NCBI RefSeq assembly: GCF_900177345.1
Contig: NZ_FWZT01000002.1
Coordinates: forward strand, 62,001 to 126,000
DNA from: Pseudobacteriovorax antillogorgiicola
GTDB lineage: Bacteria; Bdellovibrionota_B; Oligoflexia; Oligoflexales; Oligoflexaceae
Direction: 5' to 3'
Length of the DNA stretch: 64,000 nt
In this document: piece by piece, positions 10,401 through 17,398 of the stretch
Numbering within the stretch: position 1 is the stretch's first letter
How the letters are laid out: every line of letters starts with the position of its first letter
Notes under the pieces: model-generated
What the model was told of the DNA's origin: nothing
Seen by the model: only the letters and a program-made list of their open reading frames with translations
The model's database searches: none
Position numbers and translations under genes: made by a program

Positions 10401-10500
10401 CTCGTTGGTTGCGGCCAAACCCGATGGGGAGGGCCAAGGCTTCTGAAGCACAGAAAAGTAGAGTCAAGATAGTCAGGAGACAGTTTCTAAAAACGTTCAC
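7465..10500 (-). CDS. secreted metalloprotease-propeller-beta-barrel fusion
   Basis: 1011 residues, GTG start with GAGGAAG. It has a signal peptide (residues 5-24). Residues 40-300 resemble a peptidase-MA-like zinc protease: WHEFTH places ligands at His119 and His123 with catalytic Glu120, and Glu152 in WWLEGLAEA is the likely third ligand. Residues about 300-640 show repeated beta-rich segments suggestive of a TolB/WD-like propeller. Residues about 660-1011 look like an outer-membrane beta-barrel (aromatic alternation, Gly-rich turns). The gene overlaps kdsB by 14 bases. The protein probably sits in the outer membrane with the protease on one side. Substrate unknown; domain limits are estimates. 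Confidence 0.72.
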   Translation of the reverse strand: MNVFRNCLLTILTLLFCASEALALPIGFGRNQRELEYDELISPNFALYFDRRTPQEGQAVMNSLETVRPVMERWFAIRRENILPVIMSATTSNASFANFVTDALELQTMGRGGRDLAWHEFTHNMMYRHFDNIFGPVGNILHLPWLPAWWLEGLAEATSNSIGSDQIFSVERTAALSGRWPSYAKLHSLYNGDFSYTGYAISGGLVSYILRTYNGDKLPQVLGDFFDYTMPWWWPWTFVPFNDFMPFDGALVDFTGKTGEQLYEEYKRAATAHWRKANLGKSLREGIRDEQERRKKGPTKAGSQYLVSSSSALQARGDSLYNVIYFDDDDRIYEVELKSKENSVRFDRVKHRLMPDEALTTRITYGPIDVFVHRETDSERESINTISVGRGESVRPRFKRQGYIRRLFLSQNNVLWLEANREATRLCHIPQRVLFGKAKIQSDDIRCSFTVRYPTTVSFMGEKFSQATPPKQRVSEIWLSETTETIYGDRYRILKYDPETHQAKAISHQLRGKPISAAFYGKKTLLLLSDRTTQFLREITPGGRCLQEYTNPSHMIHALGTPSRLYLVTVDRTQRWIYGTDLSRFKSRSCQIVDEPRSPLLFAMHYPKASFDQALKANHPWHTFPTKFYGPMVARLNKTDALHQYPSREFQIQEASWRGRPVFAFPWIGADAKGYQFGMVSVPLMDHMQNETLTFTALYGLYSNYPNLQLDLTTTRFKTTLTASVFRRQAWNGSVSYTAENDETVSELFYFDERGVELTASRYLYDLGLSLQWGITAKDRLPYIGDSAIWDLLAHGYVNEIFLTFGQAWALGSNRLSYSVASRVAPEEINDNFKYDKLTVGTSFNVPISLFGMSTNQNYGITYGRTRGKRRPYLREVYRPLRTFVPGTGGGFNEINVGLLGPGFLTSATYGDTQARFKWAWSFPLIRHLETLIHIFYLERLDFTAFFNYGNAWDQQESPTVDDFIKAHGYNLDLQSDIKGVTVNVGVGAGQVFEQDWEMYFLFGFDALINP

Positions 10501-11218
10501 GGGCTTCCTCTAGGTCTTCGGGAGTATCGATGCCGATTGAAGCATGTTTCGCTTCAACAGCTAGTATAGCAATCCCATGGCCTAAAGCTCGTAGTTGTTC
10601 TAATTTCTCTTGTTGTTCTAATGGATGGGGAGCTAGCTCGCAAAATCGGCGTAGTGTATCTTGGCTGTAAGCATAGATTCCCTGGTGCTGCCAGAAGCCT
10701 TCGAATCCGCCGTCTCGATCGTGGGGAATCGACGAGCGCGAAAAATAAAGTGCCACCTGCTGGTCGCTCCGTACCGCCTTTACAATATTCGGGTTATGAA
10801 ATTCATCGAGGTTCTGGTTCCGGTATATCAAGGTGCCCATCTGAGGGCTCTCTTGGCGCTCCATCGCGGAAGCAAGGCGTTCGAGATCACTCAAGTCAAC
10901 AAAAGGCTCGTCACCCTGAACGTTGAGCACCAAGGCTCTTGAATGATCCTTTGCGACTTCAAAGACTCTATCGGTACCGCTTTCGTGGCTTGCTGACGTC
11001 ATGACTGCGGGAATGCTTTCTGCTTGGCAAACTCTCATCACAGAGTCATGGTCTGTGGCAACGACAATCTTTGCCCCCTGAGAGGCTAGGGGCGCAAGGC
11101 GCTGATATACCCTAACGATGAGCGCTTTGCCACCTAGGTCCTGCAACGGTTTTTCAGGTAGGCGACTCGACTTCAGCCGAGCTGGGACGACGATCAGCCA
11201 GTTGTTCCAGTTAGTCAT
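10487..11218 (-). CDS. kdsB: 3-deoxy-manno-octulosonate cytidylyltransferase
   Basis: 243 residues. It activates KDO to CMP-KDO for LPS inner-core synthesis in the cytoplasm. Family markers are VVPARLKSSRLPEKPLQDL at the nucleotide-binding N-terminus, HESGTDRVFEVA, NVQGDEPFV (metal/CTP binding), YFSRSSIPHDR and HQGIYAYSQDTLRRF. It is the first gene of the minus-strand run that continues through the protease-barrel gene, aroC, the SLC12-type transporter, the CPXCG gene and the SDR gene. Its presence supports a Gram-negative cell with LPS. It is divergent from the sigma-like gene, separated by about 205 bases. Confidence 0.96.
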   Translation of the reverse strand: MTNWNNWLIVVPARLKSSRLPEKPLQDLGGKALIVRVYQRLAPLASQGAKIVVATDHDSVMRVCQAESIPAVMTSASHESGTDRVFEVAKDHSRALVLNVQGDEPFVDLSDLERLASAMERQESPQMGTLIYRNQNLDEFHNPNIVKAVRSDQQVALYFSRSSIPHDRDGGFEGFWQHQGIYAYSQDTLRRFCELAPHPLEQQEKLEQLRALGHGIAILAVEAKHASIGIDTPEDLEEARERF

Positions 11219-11423
11219 GGTTTGGTCCTTATTTCAAAAAAGCGATCACCTTTATGTGGTCTTCATGTCTTAGCAGAAACTGCTTTGTCGAGGCGAGGGC
11301 CGAATGGGAATTTGTGCGACAAAATAGCCCAGATTCTTGCTTCCGCATGAGAATCATTGTTACCATAGTTGTATATAGGTTGTATGAGATAATTTGAAAC
11401 AGATCCTGTGCAAAGGGGAGCGG

Positions 11424-11873
11424 ATGCAAGCTGAAACGAGTCCAACGAAGGATCCAGGCCAAGTCGCCTTCTTCGTCGGTAATCTGTGCCAGGAAGCGGA
11501 TCTTATTTATCGTTTCGGCTATGCCTTGACCCTCAGCGAGGTTGGGGCTGCCAAGCTTGTGATGGAGACCTATCGAAGTCTCATTGGGCAGTTGGATCGC
11601 CTGCTGGCAAGTAGCAGTCAGGATATCCGCCTTGAACTAGCGAAAGCGGCTTGGCACATTTTTCAATCTTGGAATGAGACGTTTGAAGAAACAGATTCAC
11701 TCGTCCTAGACTTCCTTCATAGCCTGACCATCGATATCCGTATCGTGCTAACTCTGGTAGATGCTTTGGGCTTCAGCCCGGAAGAAACAGCGCAGATACT
11801 TGAATTAAAGGACGTTGAGCTAAGGCGCTATTTGGCCGAAGGTCGCAAACAGATGATCGGATTTGATTCATAG
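11424..11873 (+). CDS. ECF-like sigma factor (short, divergent)
   Basis: 149 residues from the ATG at 11424. This start is decided by AAGGGGAG at 11413-11420; an in-frame TTG at 11394 lies upstream. EADLIYRFGYALTLSEVGAAKLV resembles sigma region 2. SLTIDIRIVLTLVDALGFSPEETAQIL resembles the region 4 helix-turn-helix, with ELRRYLAEGRKQM as the recognition end. The stop is 11 bases before a gene for a single-pass membrane protein, the usual sigma/anti-sigma arrangement. Sequence conservation is weak, so it may be a diverged regulator rather than a working sigma factor. Confidence 0.6.
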   Translation: MQAETSPTKDPGQVAFFVGNLCQEADLIYRFGYALTLSEVGAAKLVMETYRSLIGQLDRLLASSSQDIRLELAKAAWHIFQSWNETFEETDSLVLDFLHSLTIDIRIVLTLVDALGFSPEETAQILELKDVELRRYLAEGRKQMIGFDS

Positions 11874-11884
11874 GGGACTCACAG

Positions 11885-12730
11885 ATGTCACAGGCAGCCC
11901 ACCTTAGCGACGAAGAATTTTTTTACTCCTACTTACCAGAGTTCCTAGACGACCAGCTCTCGCCTCAGGATCGCAGCCGCTTTGAGGGAATCGCGAAACA
12001 GAGGCAGTGGGAGCACATGGAAGCAGACTATGGGATCGCCAAAGGACAATTGCAGCTCGGCTTGCAAAAGCTGTTTGTCGACGAGTATCTGAACCATGAG
12101 CTGCACGTTCTCGTCGAAGATGATGCTGAACGAGCCAACCATGAAGCTGGTGATATCGAGGAATATGGTAAGGTAGAGGTCTGGGGCGGAGTCATGCGCG
12201 GCACGTTTATCGCCTCGTTTGTAGCCCTTGTTGTCGGTCTAGGTTATTACTTCCTAGGTCCTAAGCGCAAGCCACCATTTTCAGCCTTAGATAGCTTGGT
12301 CTATGAGTCAGTGGTGATGATTGAAGACCCGGAAGATCGCCTGGACTTTCCAACGAGCAGCCTTGAGGAACTGCGTGATTACTTTTCGCGCTATCCTGAT
12401 TTGGGATTTCGGGTTCGATCGATCAAGTCGCCAGGCAGTGAGTGGCTTCTAGAAGGCGGAACGGTGATCGACTACGAGGTGCAAAAGATTATCGCTGCTC
12501 AATTCAAAGCACAGGATGAACACTTGTTCATCTACCTGTTTGAAGGTGAGATGGACGACTTTCCTAGCTCAACCCCTGGCAACTACGATGGCCTTCTCTA
12601 TCGCACCTACACCTCAGAATACTTCAATATTCTCGTCTGGTCTGTAAGCGACGAAGTTGTAGGCATGGTGGTTGGCGCGCGAACTGCTGAGCAGCTGGCC
12701 CAGGTGGCGATGGCTTCCATAGGAATCTAG
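11885..12730 (+). CDS. single-pass membrane protein, putative anti-sigma factor
   Basis: 281 residues. Cytoplasmic part about 1-105 begins LSDEEFFYSYLPEFLDDQLSP, resembling the short N-terminal helices of anti-sigma factors, though without the zinc His-x3-Cys-x2-Cys set. One transmembrane helix (GTFIASFVALVVGLGYYFL) lies near residues 108-126. A periplasmic domain of about 150 residues follows with no recognised family. It follows the ECF-like gene by 11 bases, and the anti-sigma role is inferred from that position and topology. The periplasmic part could sense an envelope signal. No downstream target is identified. Confidence 0.55.
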   Translation: MSQAAHLSDEEFFYSYLPEFLDDQLSPQDRSRFEGIAKQRQWEHMEADYGIAKGQLQLGLQKLFVDEYLNHELHVLVEDDAERANHEAGDIEEYGKVEVWGGVMRGTFIASFVALVVGLGYYFLGPKRKPPFSALDSLVYESVVMIEDPEDRLDFPTSSLEELRDYFSRYPDLGFRVRSIKSPGSEWLLEGGTVIDYEVQKIIAAQFKAQDEHLFIYLFEGEMDDFPSSTPGNYDGLLYRTYTSEYFNILVWSVSDEVVGMVVGARTAEQLAQVAMASIGI

Positions 12731-12800
12731 CAGAGCCTGATTGTAGTTTTTTCCTATCCATGATAGGGCCAAGCATTTAGCAATCATTCTGGACTCAGCC

Positions 12801-13817
12801 TTGCAACGTATCCTCATTATTCAACTGCGACAATTAGGCGATATTATCCTTACCACCCCCTGCACGCGGGAGCTAAAGCGAGCTTATCCTGACGCTGAAA
12901 TTGATTTTTTAGTTCATAAGATGGGGGGGCTTATTTTGCCTGGTAACCCTTATATAAATCGCATCATTAGTTACTCCGAAAAAGACAGTCTGGGAGAGCA
13001 ATGGCAGCTGATCCAAACCTTGCGAGGTAAACGCTACGATCTCGTCCTTGATTTTATGTATAATCCCAGGAGTGCCTTGCTAGCCTTTTTGTCCGGAGCA
13101 AAACGGCGCTTGGCTTTTCCCTCACGGCGGCGCGTGGCGTACACGGAGTTGGTCCCCCAAGACCCTGAGTCCGATTATATCGTGCGAGAAAAGTTCGCCT
13201 ACCTTCGCTATCTAGGGCTTTCACCGCAAGACGAATCTCTTATTTTGCCCTGGAGTGAAGCTCACTTAGGACCTTACTTAGAGAATAAGGGTGACCTATT
13301 TCCGAAGCTCCAGGCAATGAGGGTCATTCTGAGTCCAACCCACCGGCGAGAAGAACGGCAGTGGCCTTTTGCACATTGGGCAGAACTTGCAGACTGGCTT
13401 GTCCGCCACTGGCAGGCTCAGGTGATCTGGATATGGGGACCAGGTGAAAAGGAATTTGTGGAACAAGTGCAGGGGCTTTGCCAAGAGGCAACCCAACTAG
13501 CGCCAAAAACCAGTTTTCGAGAGTTGGCCGCGTTTATGGCAAACTGTGACCTCTTTATTGGAAACTCTAATGGACCATCTCATGTGGCAGTTTCGTGTCG
13601 AATCCCATCATTGCAACTCCATGGTCCAACGCTCGCCAAGACTTGGTGTCCTTTAAATATGCAGCATCGCGCAGTTCAAAAAGCAGAAATGAAGCAAATC
13701 TCCGTGGCGGCAGTTCAGCAAACCTTAGGCGAGATGAAGCCCGTCATTGAAAAAAGAGTGGAGGAAAGACAGAAGTTTGGTGATAGGATGTCTTGGAATT
13801 TCAGTACTATCAGCTAA
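12801..13817 (+). CDS. GT9-family heptosyltransferase-like glycosyltransferase
   Basis: 338 residues, TTG start; the protein opens ILIIQLRQLGDIILTTP, exactly where ADP-heptose:LPS heptosyltransferases begin, which supports the rare start. The C-terminal nucleotide-sugar half has VILSPTHRREERQWPFAHWAEL, WIWGPGEKEF, FMANCDLFIGNSNGPSHVAVS and PSLQLHGPT, matching the GT9 sugar-donor site. It probably adds heptose or a related sugar to LPS core on the cytoplasmic face. It is separated from kdsB by the sigma pair on the opposite strand. The exact acceptor cannot be assigned. Confidence 0.85.
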   Translation: MQRILIIQLRQLGDIILTTPCTRELKRAYPDAEIDFLVHKMGGLILPGNPYINRIISYSEKDSLGEQWQLIQTLRGKRYDLVLDFMYNPRSALLAFLSGAKRRLAFPSRRRVAYTELVPQDPESDYIVREKFAYLRYLGLSPQDESLILPWSEAHLGPYLENKGDLFPKLQAMRVILSPTHRREERQWPFAHWAELADWLVRHWQAQVIWIWGPGEKEFVEQVQGLCQEATQLAPKTSFRELAAFMANCDLFIGNSNGPSHVAVSCRIPSLQLHGPTLAKTWCPLNMQHRAVQKAEMKQISVAAVQQTLGEMKPVIEKRVEERQKFGDRMSWNFSTIS

Positions 13818-13842
13818 TCATGTCAAATAGAAAGGCTAGGGT

Positions 13843-14142
13843 ATGGTGAATATATTCAAGATCGAGCGAGCGTCGCGTACCCGGACGAGGAAACTCCCCT
13901 TTTTACCGAGACTTGGTGTCGTCATCGATGTAGGAGGGCGGAGGATTTCTTACCGGCAAGCCCCTCTTCTCGAAACATTCCTCAACCTTCTGGAACGGGG
14001 AGCGACACGTTCAAACTTTGACAAGATTATTGCTGAGCAGTTATACGAGATAGCCTTACCGTCTTTGGCAAAGAAAAAGACGGTCAACGTTAAGGCTAAG
14101 ACCATTTCATCAAAGCCAAAAAGGCTTAGAAATAAGAAGTAG
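13843..14142 (+). CDS. small basic protein of unknown function
   Basis: 99 residues, ATG with GAAAGG about 7 bases upstream, starting 25 bases after the glycosyltransferase. The first half contains LPFLPRLGVVIDVGGRRISY, predicted mixed alpha/beta. The last 25 residues are mostly Lys with a few Arg (KKKTVNVKAKTISSKPK), suggesting a nucleic-acid or ribosome contact. No signal peptide or membrane segment. Spacing (15 bases to the next gene) places it in an operon with the next small protein and a receiver domain. Not recognised. Confidence 0.6.
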   Translation: MVNIFKIERASRTRTRKLPFLPRLGVVIDVGGRRISYRQAPLLETFLNLLERGATRSNFDKIIAEQLYEIALPSLAKKKTVNVKAKTISSKPKRLRNKK

Positions 14143-14157
14143 AAAGGCAAGAGTCTC

Positions 14158-14367
14158 ATGGTTCCATTTCGAGTATTTGATCGAGAAAAAAAGCAAATGT
14201 GGCAAATCATTAACTACCACCCAAATCAAGGAGCTCAGGGGTCCTACCTTGCCACAAAAGAGGACGATGATGCGACTGATGGCGATATGATGATCATCGC
14301 GGCAGAGGACTTAGCAGGCTTTAAGTTCGTCGATTTTCTCGAAGAAGTTGAACCATTTGAAGGATAA
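14158..14367 (+). CDS. small acidic protein of unknown function
   Basis: 69 residues, AAAGG upstream. It begins PFRVFDREKKQMWQIINYHP and carries an acidic middle (KEDDDATDGD) and an acidic end. No signal peptide, membrane helix or known motif is visible. It lies 15 bases after the basic protein and 9 bases before the receiver gene, so all three are probably translated from one message. Not recognised; it may be a partner of the receiver or of the basic neighbour, but that is only positional inference. Confidence 0.55.
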   Translation: MVPFRVFDREKKQMWQIINYHPNQGAQGSYLATKEDDDATDGDMMIIAAEDLAGFKFVDFLEEVEPFEG

Positions 14368-14376
14368 GAAAAATCC

Positions 14377-14742
14377 GTGAAAGAGCTTCAACATAAACGG
14401 ATTTTGATCGTCGAAGATCTCCCCGATAACCGCCTTGTCCTATCGTATATTTTGCAGGACTTGGGGGCGTTGGTCGACGAGGCCTCGGACGGCCTCGAAG
14501 CGCTCCAGAAGATTGCAGTTTCAACATACGACCTAGTTCTGCTTGATATCCATATGCCGGTTAAGAGCGGACTGGAAGTGATGGCAGAACTTAAAAAGTC
14601 TGGCAATCATCCGCCCGTTGTAGCGCTTACAGCGACTAGTAAGTTCGATGACGAGGCGGTACAAGAACTTGGCTTTTCGTCGCAAATTCTCAAACCTATC
14701 AATCCCTATAAGCTAGCGGATCAAATTGGGAATTTGCTTTAG
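14377..14742 (+). CDS. CheY-like single-domain response regulator
   Basis: 121 residues, GTG start. A complete receiver domain: acidic pair in LIVEDLPDN, phospho-acceptor Asp in LVLLDIHMP (about residue 57), Thr in VALTATS and the conserved Lys in ILKPINP. There is no output domain, so it must act by protein-protein contact. No histidine kinase is adjacent; the two small genes before it are possible partners. Its stop overlaps the convergent UMF1 permease gene by 4 bases. Receiver identity is secure; pathway unknown. Confidence 0.9.
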   Translation: MKELQHKRILIVEDLPDNRLVLSYILQDLGALVDEASDGLEALQKIAVSTYDLVLLDIHMPVKSGLEVMAELKKSGNHPPVVALTATSKFDDEAVQELGFSSQILKPINPYKLADQIGNLL

Positions 14743-16064
14743 ACTCCTTTGTCAGCCAAAGCCTCTTGCTGGGCTTTTTGAATATCGACCTTAGTCAGGC
14801 AGAAAATACCGACCACAAAAAGCAGGCAGATGAAGATCAATGAGTTTCGGCTGCCGCCTGTGAGTTGACTAATAACCCCGAACATCAGTGGACCCAAAAT
14901 ACCAGCGAACTTGCTGGACACGCTGAAGAAGCCAAAGAACTCAGAGGCACGATGTTTGGGAACCATCAGTGCATAAATGGAGCGGCTCAGAGCCTGCGAC
15001 GCTCCTTGCACCAAAGCAACACCAATAGCTAAAACCCAGAAGTGAAGGGCTGTGGTCATCCAATAAGAGCCAATGGTTAGCACCGTGTAGATTACAAGAG
15101 TGATGTAAAGCCCGTTCTTGGGCCCGATTTTCATTGCCAGCGGACCGAAGATAAATGAGCTAGGAACCCCTACAACCTGGATCATGAGTACTGCTGCAAT
15201 GAGGTGATCGTTTGAAATACCCACTTCCTTACCGTATACAGTCGCCAGCTTGATGATGGTGCCAATCCCGTCGGAGTAAAACCAAAAGCCAATGAGAAAG
15301 ATGAAAAGGTTGGGGAATTGTCGGCTATCTCTCAAAGTGTGGTAGAGCTGAACCAGCGATTCTTTGACAACTCCGCCGCCGACATTTGATCTTCTGACTC
15401 TGGGTTCAGGTTCTTTTACATGCTTGAATAGAGGAATGCTAAACACGATCCACCAGATGCCAACGCTCACAAACGAGGCCTTGATCGCAGCATCAGCATC
15501 GGTAAAGCCAAAGGTAGCAGGTGACATAACCCAGGACAAGTTGAGGGCTAGGATCACAGCGCTGGCTATATATCCTAAGGCATACGCTGAAGTCGATGTG
15601 ACGTGAACCTCATCCTCGTCACAAAGATCCACAAGCATTGCCTCGTAAAAAACATTGCCAAGAGCGAATGATATGTTAGCAAGAATATAGAGAATTGCGG
15701 TGAGAGAGATCAAGCCTTCACCTGAAAATGCGAGTGCTGCTGATGACAGTGCGCCACTCACAGTGAGGTAAAGAAGAAACTTCTTCTTGCCGCGAATCCA
15801 GTCGGAAATGGTGCCCAGGATTGGCGAGGCCAAGGCAGTAACCAACAATGCAAAGCTGGATATGTACGCCCAAAGGGCAGTGCGTTCGTTGGCAGGAAGC
15901 TCTTTGGCTACGACATCTGCAAAATACACCGGCAGAATGGCAACCATGATGATAACGGCGAATGATGAGTTTGCTATGTCATAGTATGCCCAAGCACGTA
16001 GATCTTTGCGATGGAGCCCTAGAGTCTTTAATGTCCGAGCCCAGAAACTTTGATTGTTTGACAT
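14739..16064 (-). CDS. UMF1-family MFS permease (Atg22-like)
   Basis: About 441 residues from the ATG at 16064, preceded by GAGAT; the frame is open to 16247 but the extra 61 residues look non-native. RAWAYYDIANSSFAVIIMVAILPVYF is the signature start of the UMF1 branch of the major facilitator superfamily, related to yeast vacuolar Atg22. About 12 hydrophobic helices follow, with SDWIRGKKKFLLY between helices 2 and 3 as the MFS motif A. It probably exports or imports a small metabolite, possibly amino acids, across the inner membrane. It is convergent with the receiver gene and divergent from the next hypothetical gene. Confidence 0.85.
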   Translation of the reverse strand: MSNNQSFWARTLKTLGLHRKDLRAWAYYDIANSSFAVIIMVAILPVYFADVVAKELPANERTALWAYISSFALLVTALASPILGTISDWIRGKKKFLLYLTVSGALSSAALAFSGEGLISLTAILYILANISFALGNVFYEAMLVDLCDEDEVHVTSTSAYALGYIASAVILALNLSWVMSPATFGFTDADAAIKASFVSVGIWWIVFSIPLFKHVKEPEPRVRRSNVGGGVVKESLVQLYHTLRDSRQFPNLFIFLIGFWFYSDGIGTIIKLATVYGKEVGISNDHLIAAVLMIQVVGVPSSFIFGPLAMKIGPKNGLYITLVIYTVLTIGSYWMTTALHFWVLAIGVALVQGASQALSRSIYALMVPKHRASEFFGFFSVSSKFAGILGPLMFGVISQLTGGSRNSLIFICLLFVVGIFCLTKVDIQKAQQEALADKGV

Positions 16065-16226
16065 ATTTATCTCATGGAAACTGTTGATGATCTTTGTAAA
16101 GGATACACTGGATGAGGGTTTTTGAACAATTTCAGAGCAAATAATTGCGCCGAAATCTGGCTCCTTCGGGCGAAACATGGTAGAGAAACAACTTTGAACT
16201 GAATCTCTGAACGAGGCGCGCACTTC

Positions 16227-16859
16227 ATGACAAACCGTCTTAGACAACTTTTTGATGCGATCATGGAAATTTTGGAGTCACTTGGGCTACTTATTTGCCT
16301 GCTCCTGTCAGCACCGCTACGCTTTTTCCGGGGTTTTGATCGTGTTTATGCGTGCTTCTATTACGTTCAGGTTCTGGTGCCTCGTGGGCTTTTTGCACCC
16401 ATGCTCAGGGCTCATTTCGAGGACAAGATGGGCAACCATCAGCAATCTGCCAATGTTCTCGACCAAGTTGCTTATATTCTAGAAGAAGTGGAAAGTGTAG
16501 AGCGGCAACCCAACGTGAGCCGCATGCTTTGCGATATTTACTGCCTCTTGTTCAAGCAGTACGTCCTGGCAGGGAATTTAGAAGAGGCGACTCTTACCGT
16601 CATCCGGGCCCATCAAAGCACCGGCCTAGATAGGTTGCCAACCACTCCAGGGTTTGACGTCAGGGTAGCTCATGTTGTCAAAGCAGGAATTGCTGCTGGT
16701 AAACTTCTCGAAGATGGTGGTTTGGCAACTCTTATGGTTCGTCAAGGAGATGAGCCGATCGTCAGCAAGCCGACTAATAAACGAGATCTTAAGGTTCGTA
16801 AGGCTCAAAAGCCTAAAGAAGGCGCAACTATCATTCCTTTCCCTAGTCCTGTCCAGTAA
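16227..16859 (+). CDS. membrane-associated protein of unknown function
   Basis: 210 residues, GAGGCG about 9 bases before the ATG. An N-terminal hydrophobic stretch (LESLGLLICLLLSAPL, residues 16-31) could be one membrane helix. The middle (residues 60-165) is helical, with NHQQSANVLDQVAYILEEVE and EEATLTVIRAHQSTG resembling TPR-like helices. The tail is Lys-rich and ends GATIIPFPSPVQ. It is divergent from the UMF1 permease by about 160 bases. No family recognised. Confidence 0.6.
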   Translation: MTNRLRQLFDAIMEILESLGLLICLLLSAPLRFFRGFDRVYACFYYVQVLVPRGLFAPMLRAHFEDKMGNHQQSANVLDQVAYILEEVESVERQPNVSRMLCDIYCLLFKQYVLAGNLEEATLTVIRAHQSTGLDRLPTTPGFDVRVAHVVKAGIAAGKLLEDGGLATLMVRQGDEPIVSKPTNKRDLKVRKAQKPKEGATIIPFPSPVQ

Positions 16860-16957
16860 GCTTATCGCAGCAGTTAGCATTAAATCTTAGCCCAAGGTTC
16901 ACTTTTTGCATGAAGGTGGGAAGACGTCCGATTGCGATCACGCCTTAAGGAAATAAT

Positions 16958-17398
16958 ATGAAAAACCTGCTGATATTACTGCTGGCTGGGCTCTATCTGG
17001 CTTGTACGACCATTGACGACAGCGACGACACCTACCATAAGTTGCAAGGTTCTTGGTCGCTTAGCAGTTTCTACTGCGAAGATATCGAGCAAAGCAACAA
17101 GCTCAACCGGCAAATAAAGAACCAGCAGATTAGTCTGACTATCACCTTCAATCGCCATGACTTTTCTCAGACCGCATACTATAAGTTAGCGAATGGCAAA
17201 AAACAGCTGCAATCTAAGGGGGTCTACATCGCCGACTCAGACGGCCTTAGGATCGATGAAGCAGTCGTTGGTACTGGGAATAGGCGTATGATTCGGTTTC
17301 TCGATCTGGAAGTCGAAGATGAGGGGTCGATTTCCATCGGCTCGGATGAGCTTTGTGATGGTAAACCAGGAGTGGCAATATTTAAAAGAAGGTCCTAG
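16958..17398 (+). CDS. small predicted lipoprotein, lipocalin-like core possible
   Basis: 146 residues. Hydrophobic N-terminus NLLILLLAGLYLAC with Cys at 16 as the likely lipid-attachment site; the lipobox is imperfect (Y-L-A-C). LQGSWSLSSFYCED soon after resembles the start of lipocalin-like domains, followed by beta-rich sequence and a second Cys pair (one early, one in DELCDG). AAGGAAAT lies before the ATG. The last 4 bases overlap the convergent kinase gene. Role unknown; envelope location is inferred from the signal. Confidence 0.65.
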   Translation: MKNLLILLLAGLYLACTTIDDSDDTYHKLQGSWSLSSFYCEDIEQSNKLNRQIKNQQISLTITFNRHDFSQTAYYKLANGKKQLQSKGVYIADSDGLRIDEAVVGTGNRRMIRFLDLEVEDEGSISIGSDELCDGKPGVAIFKRRS

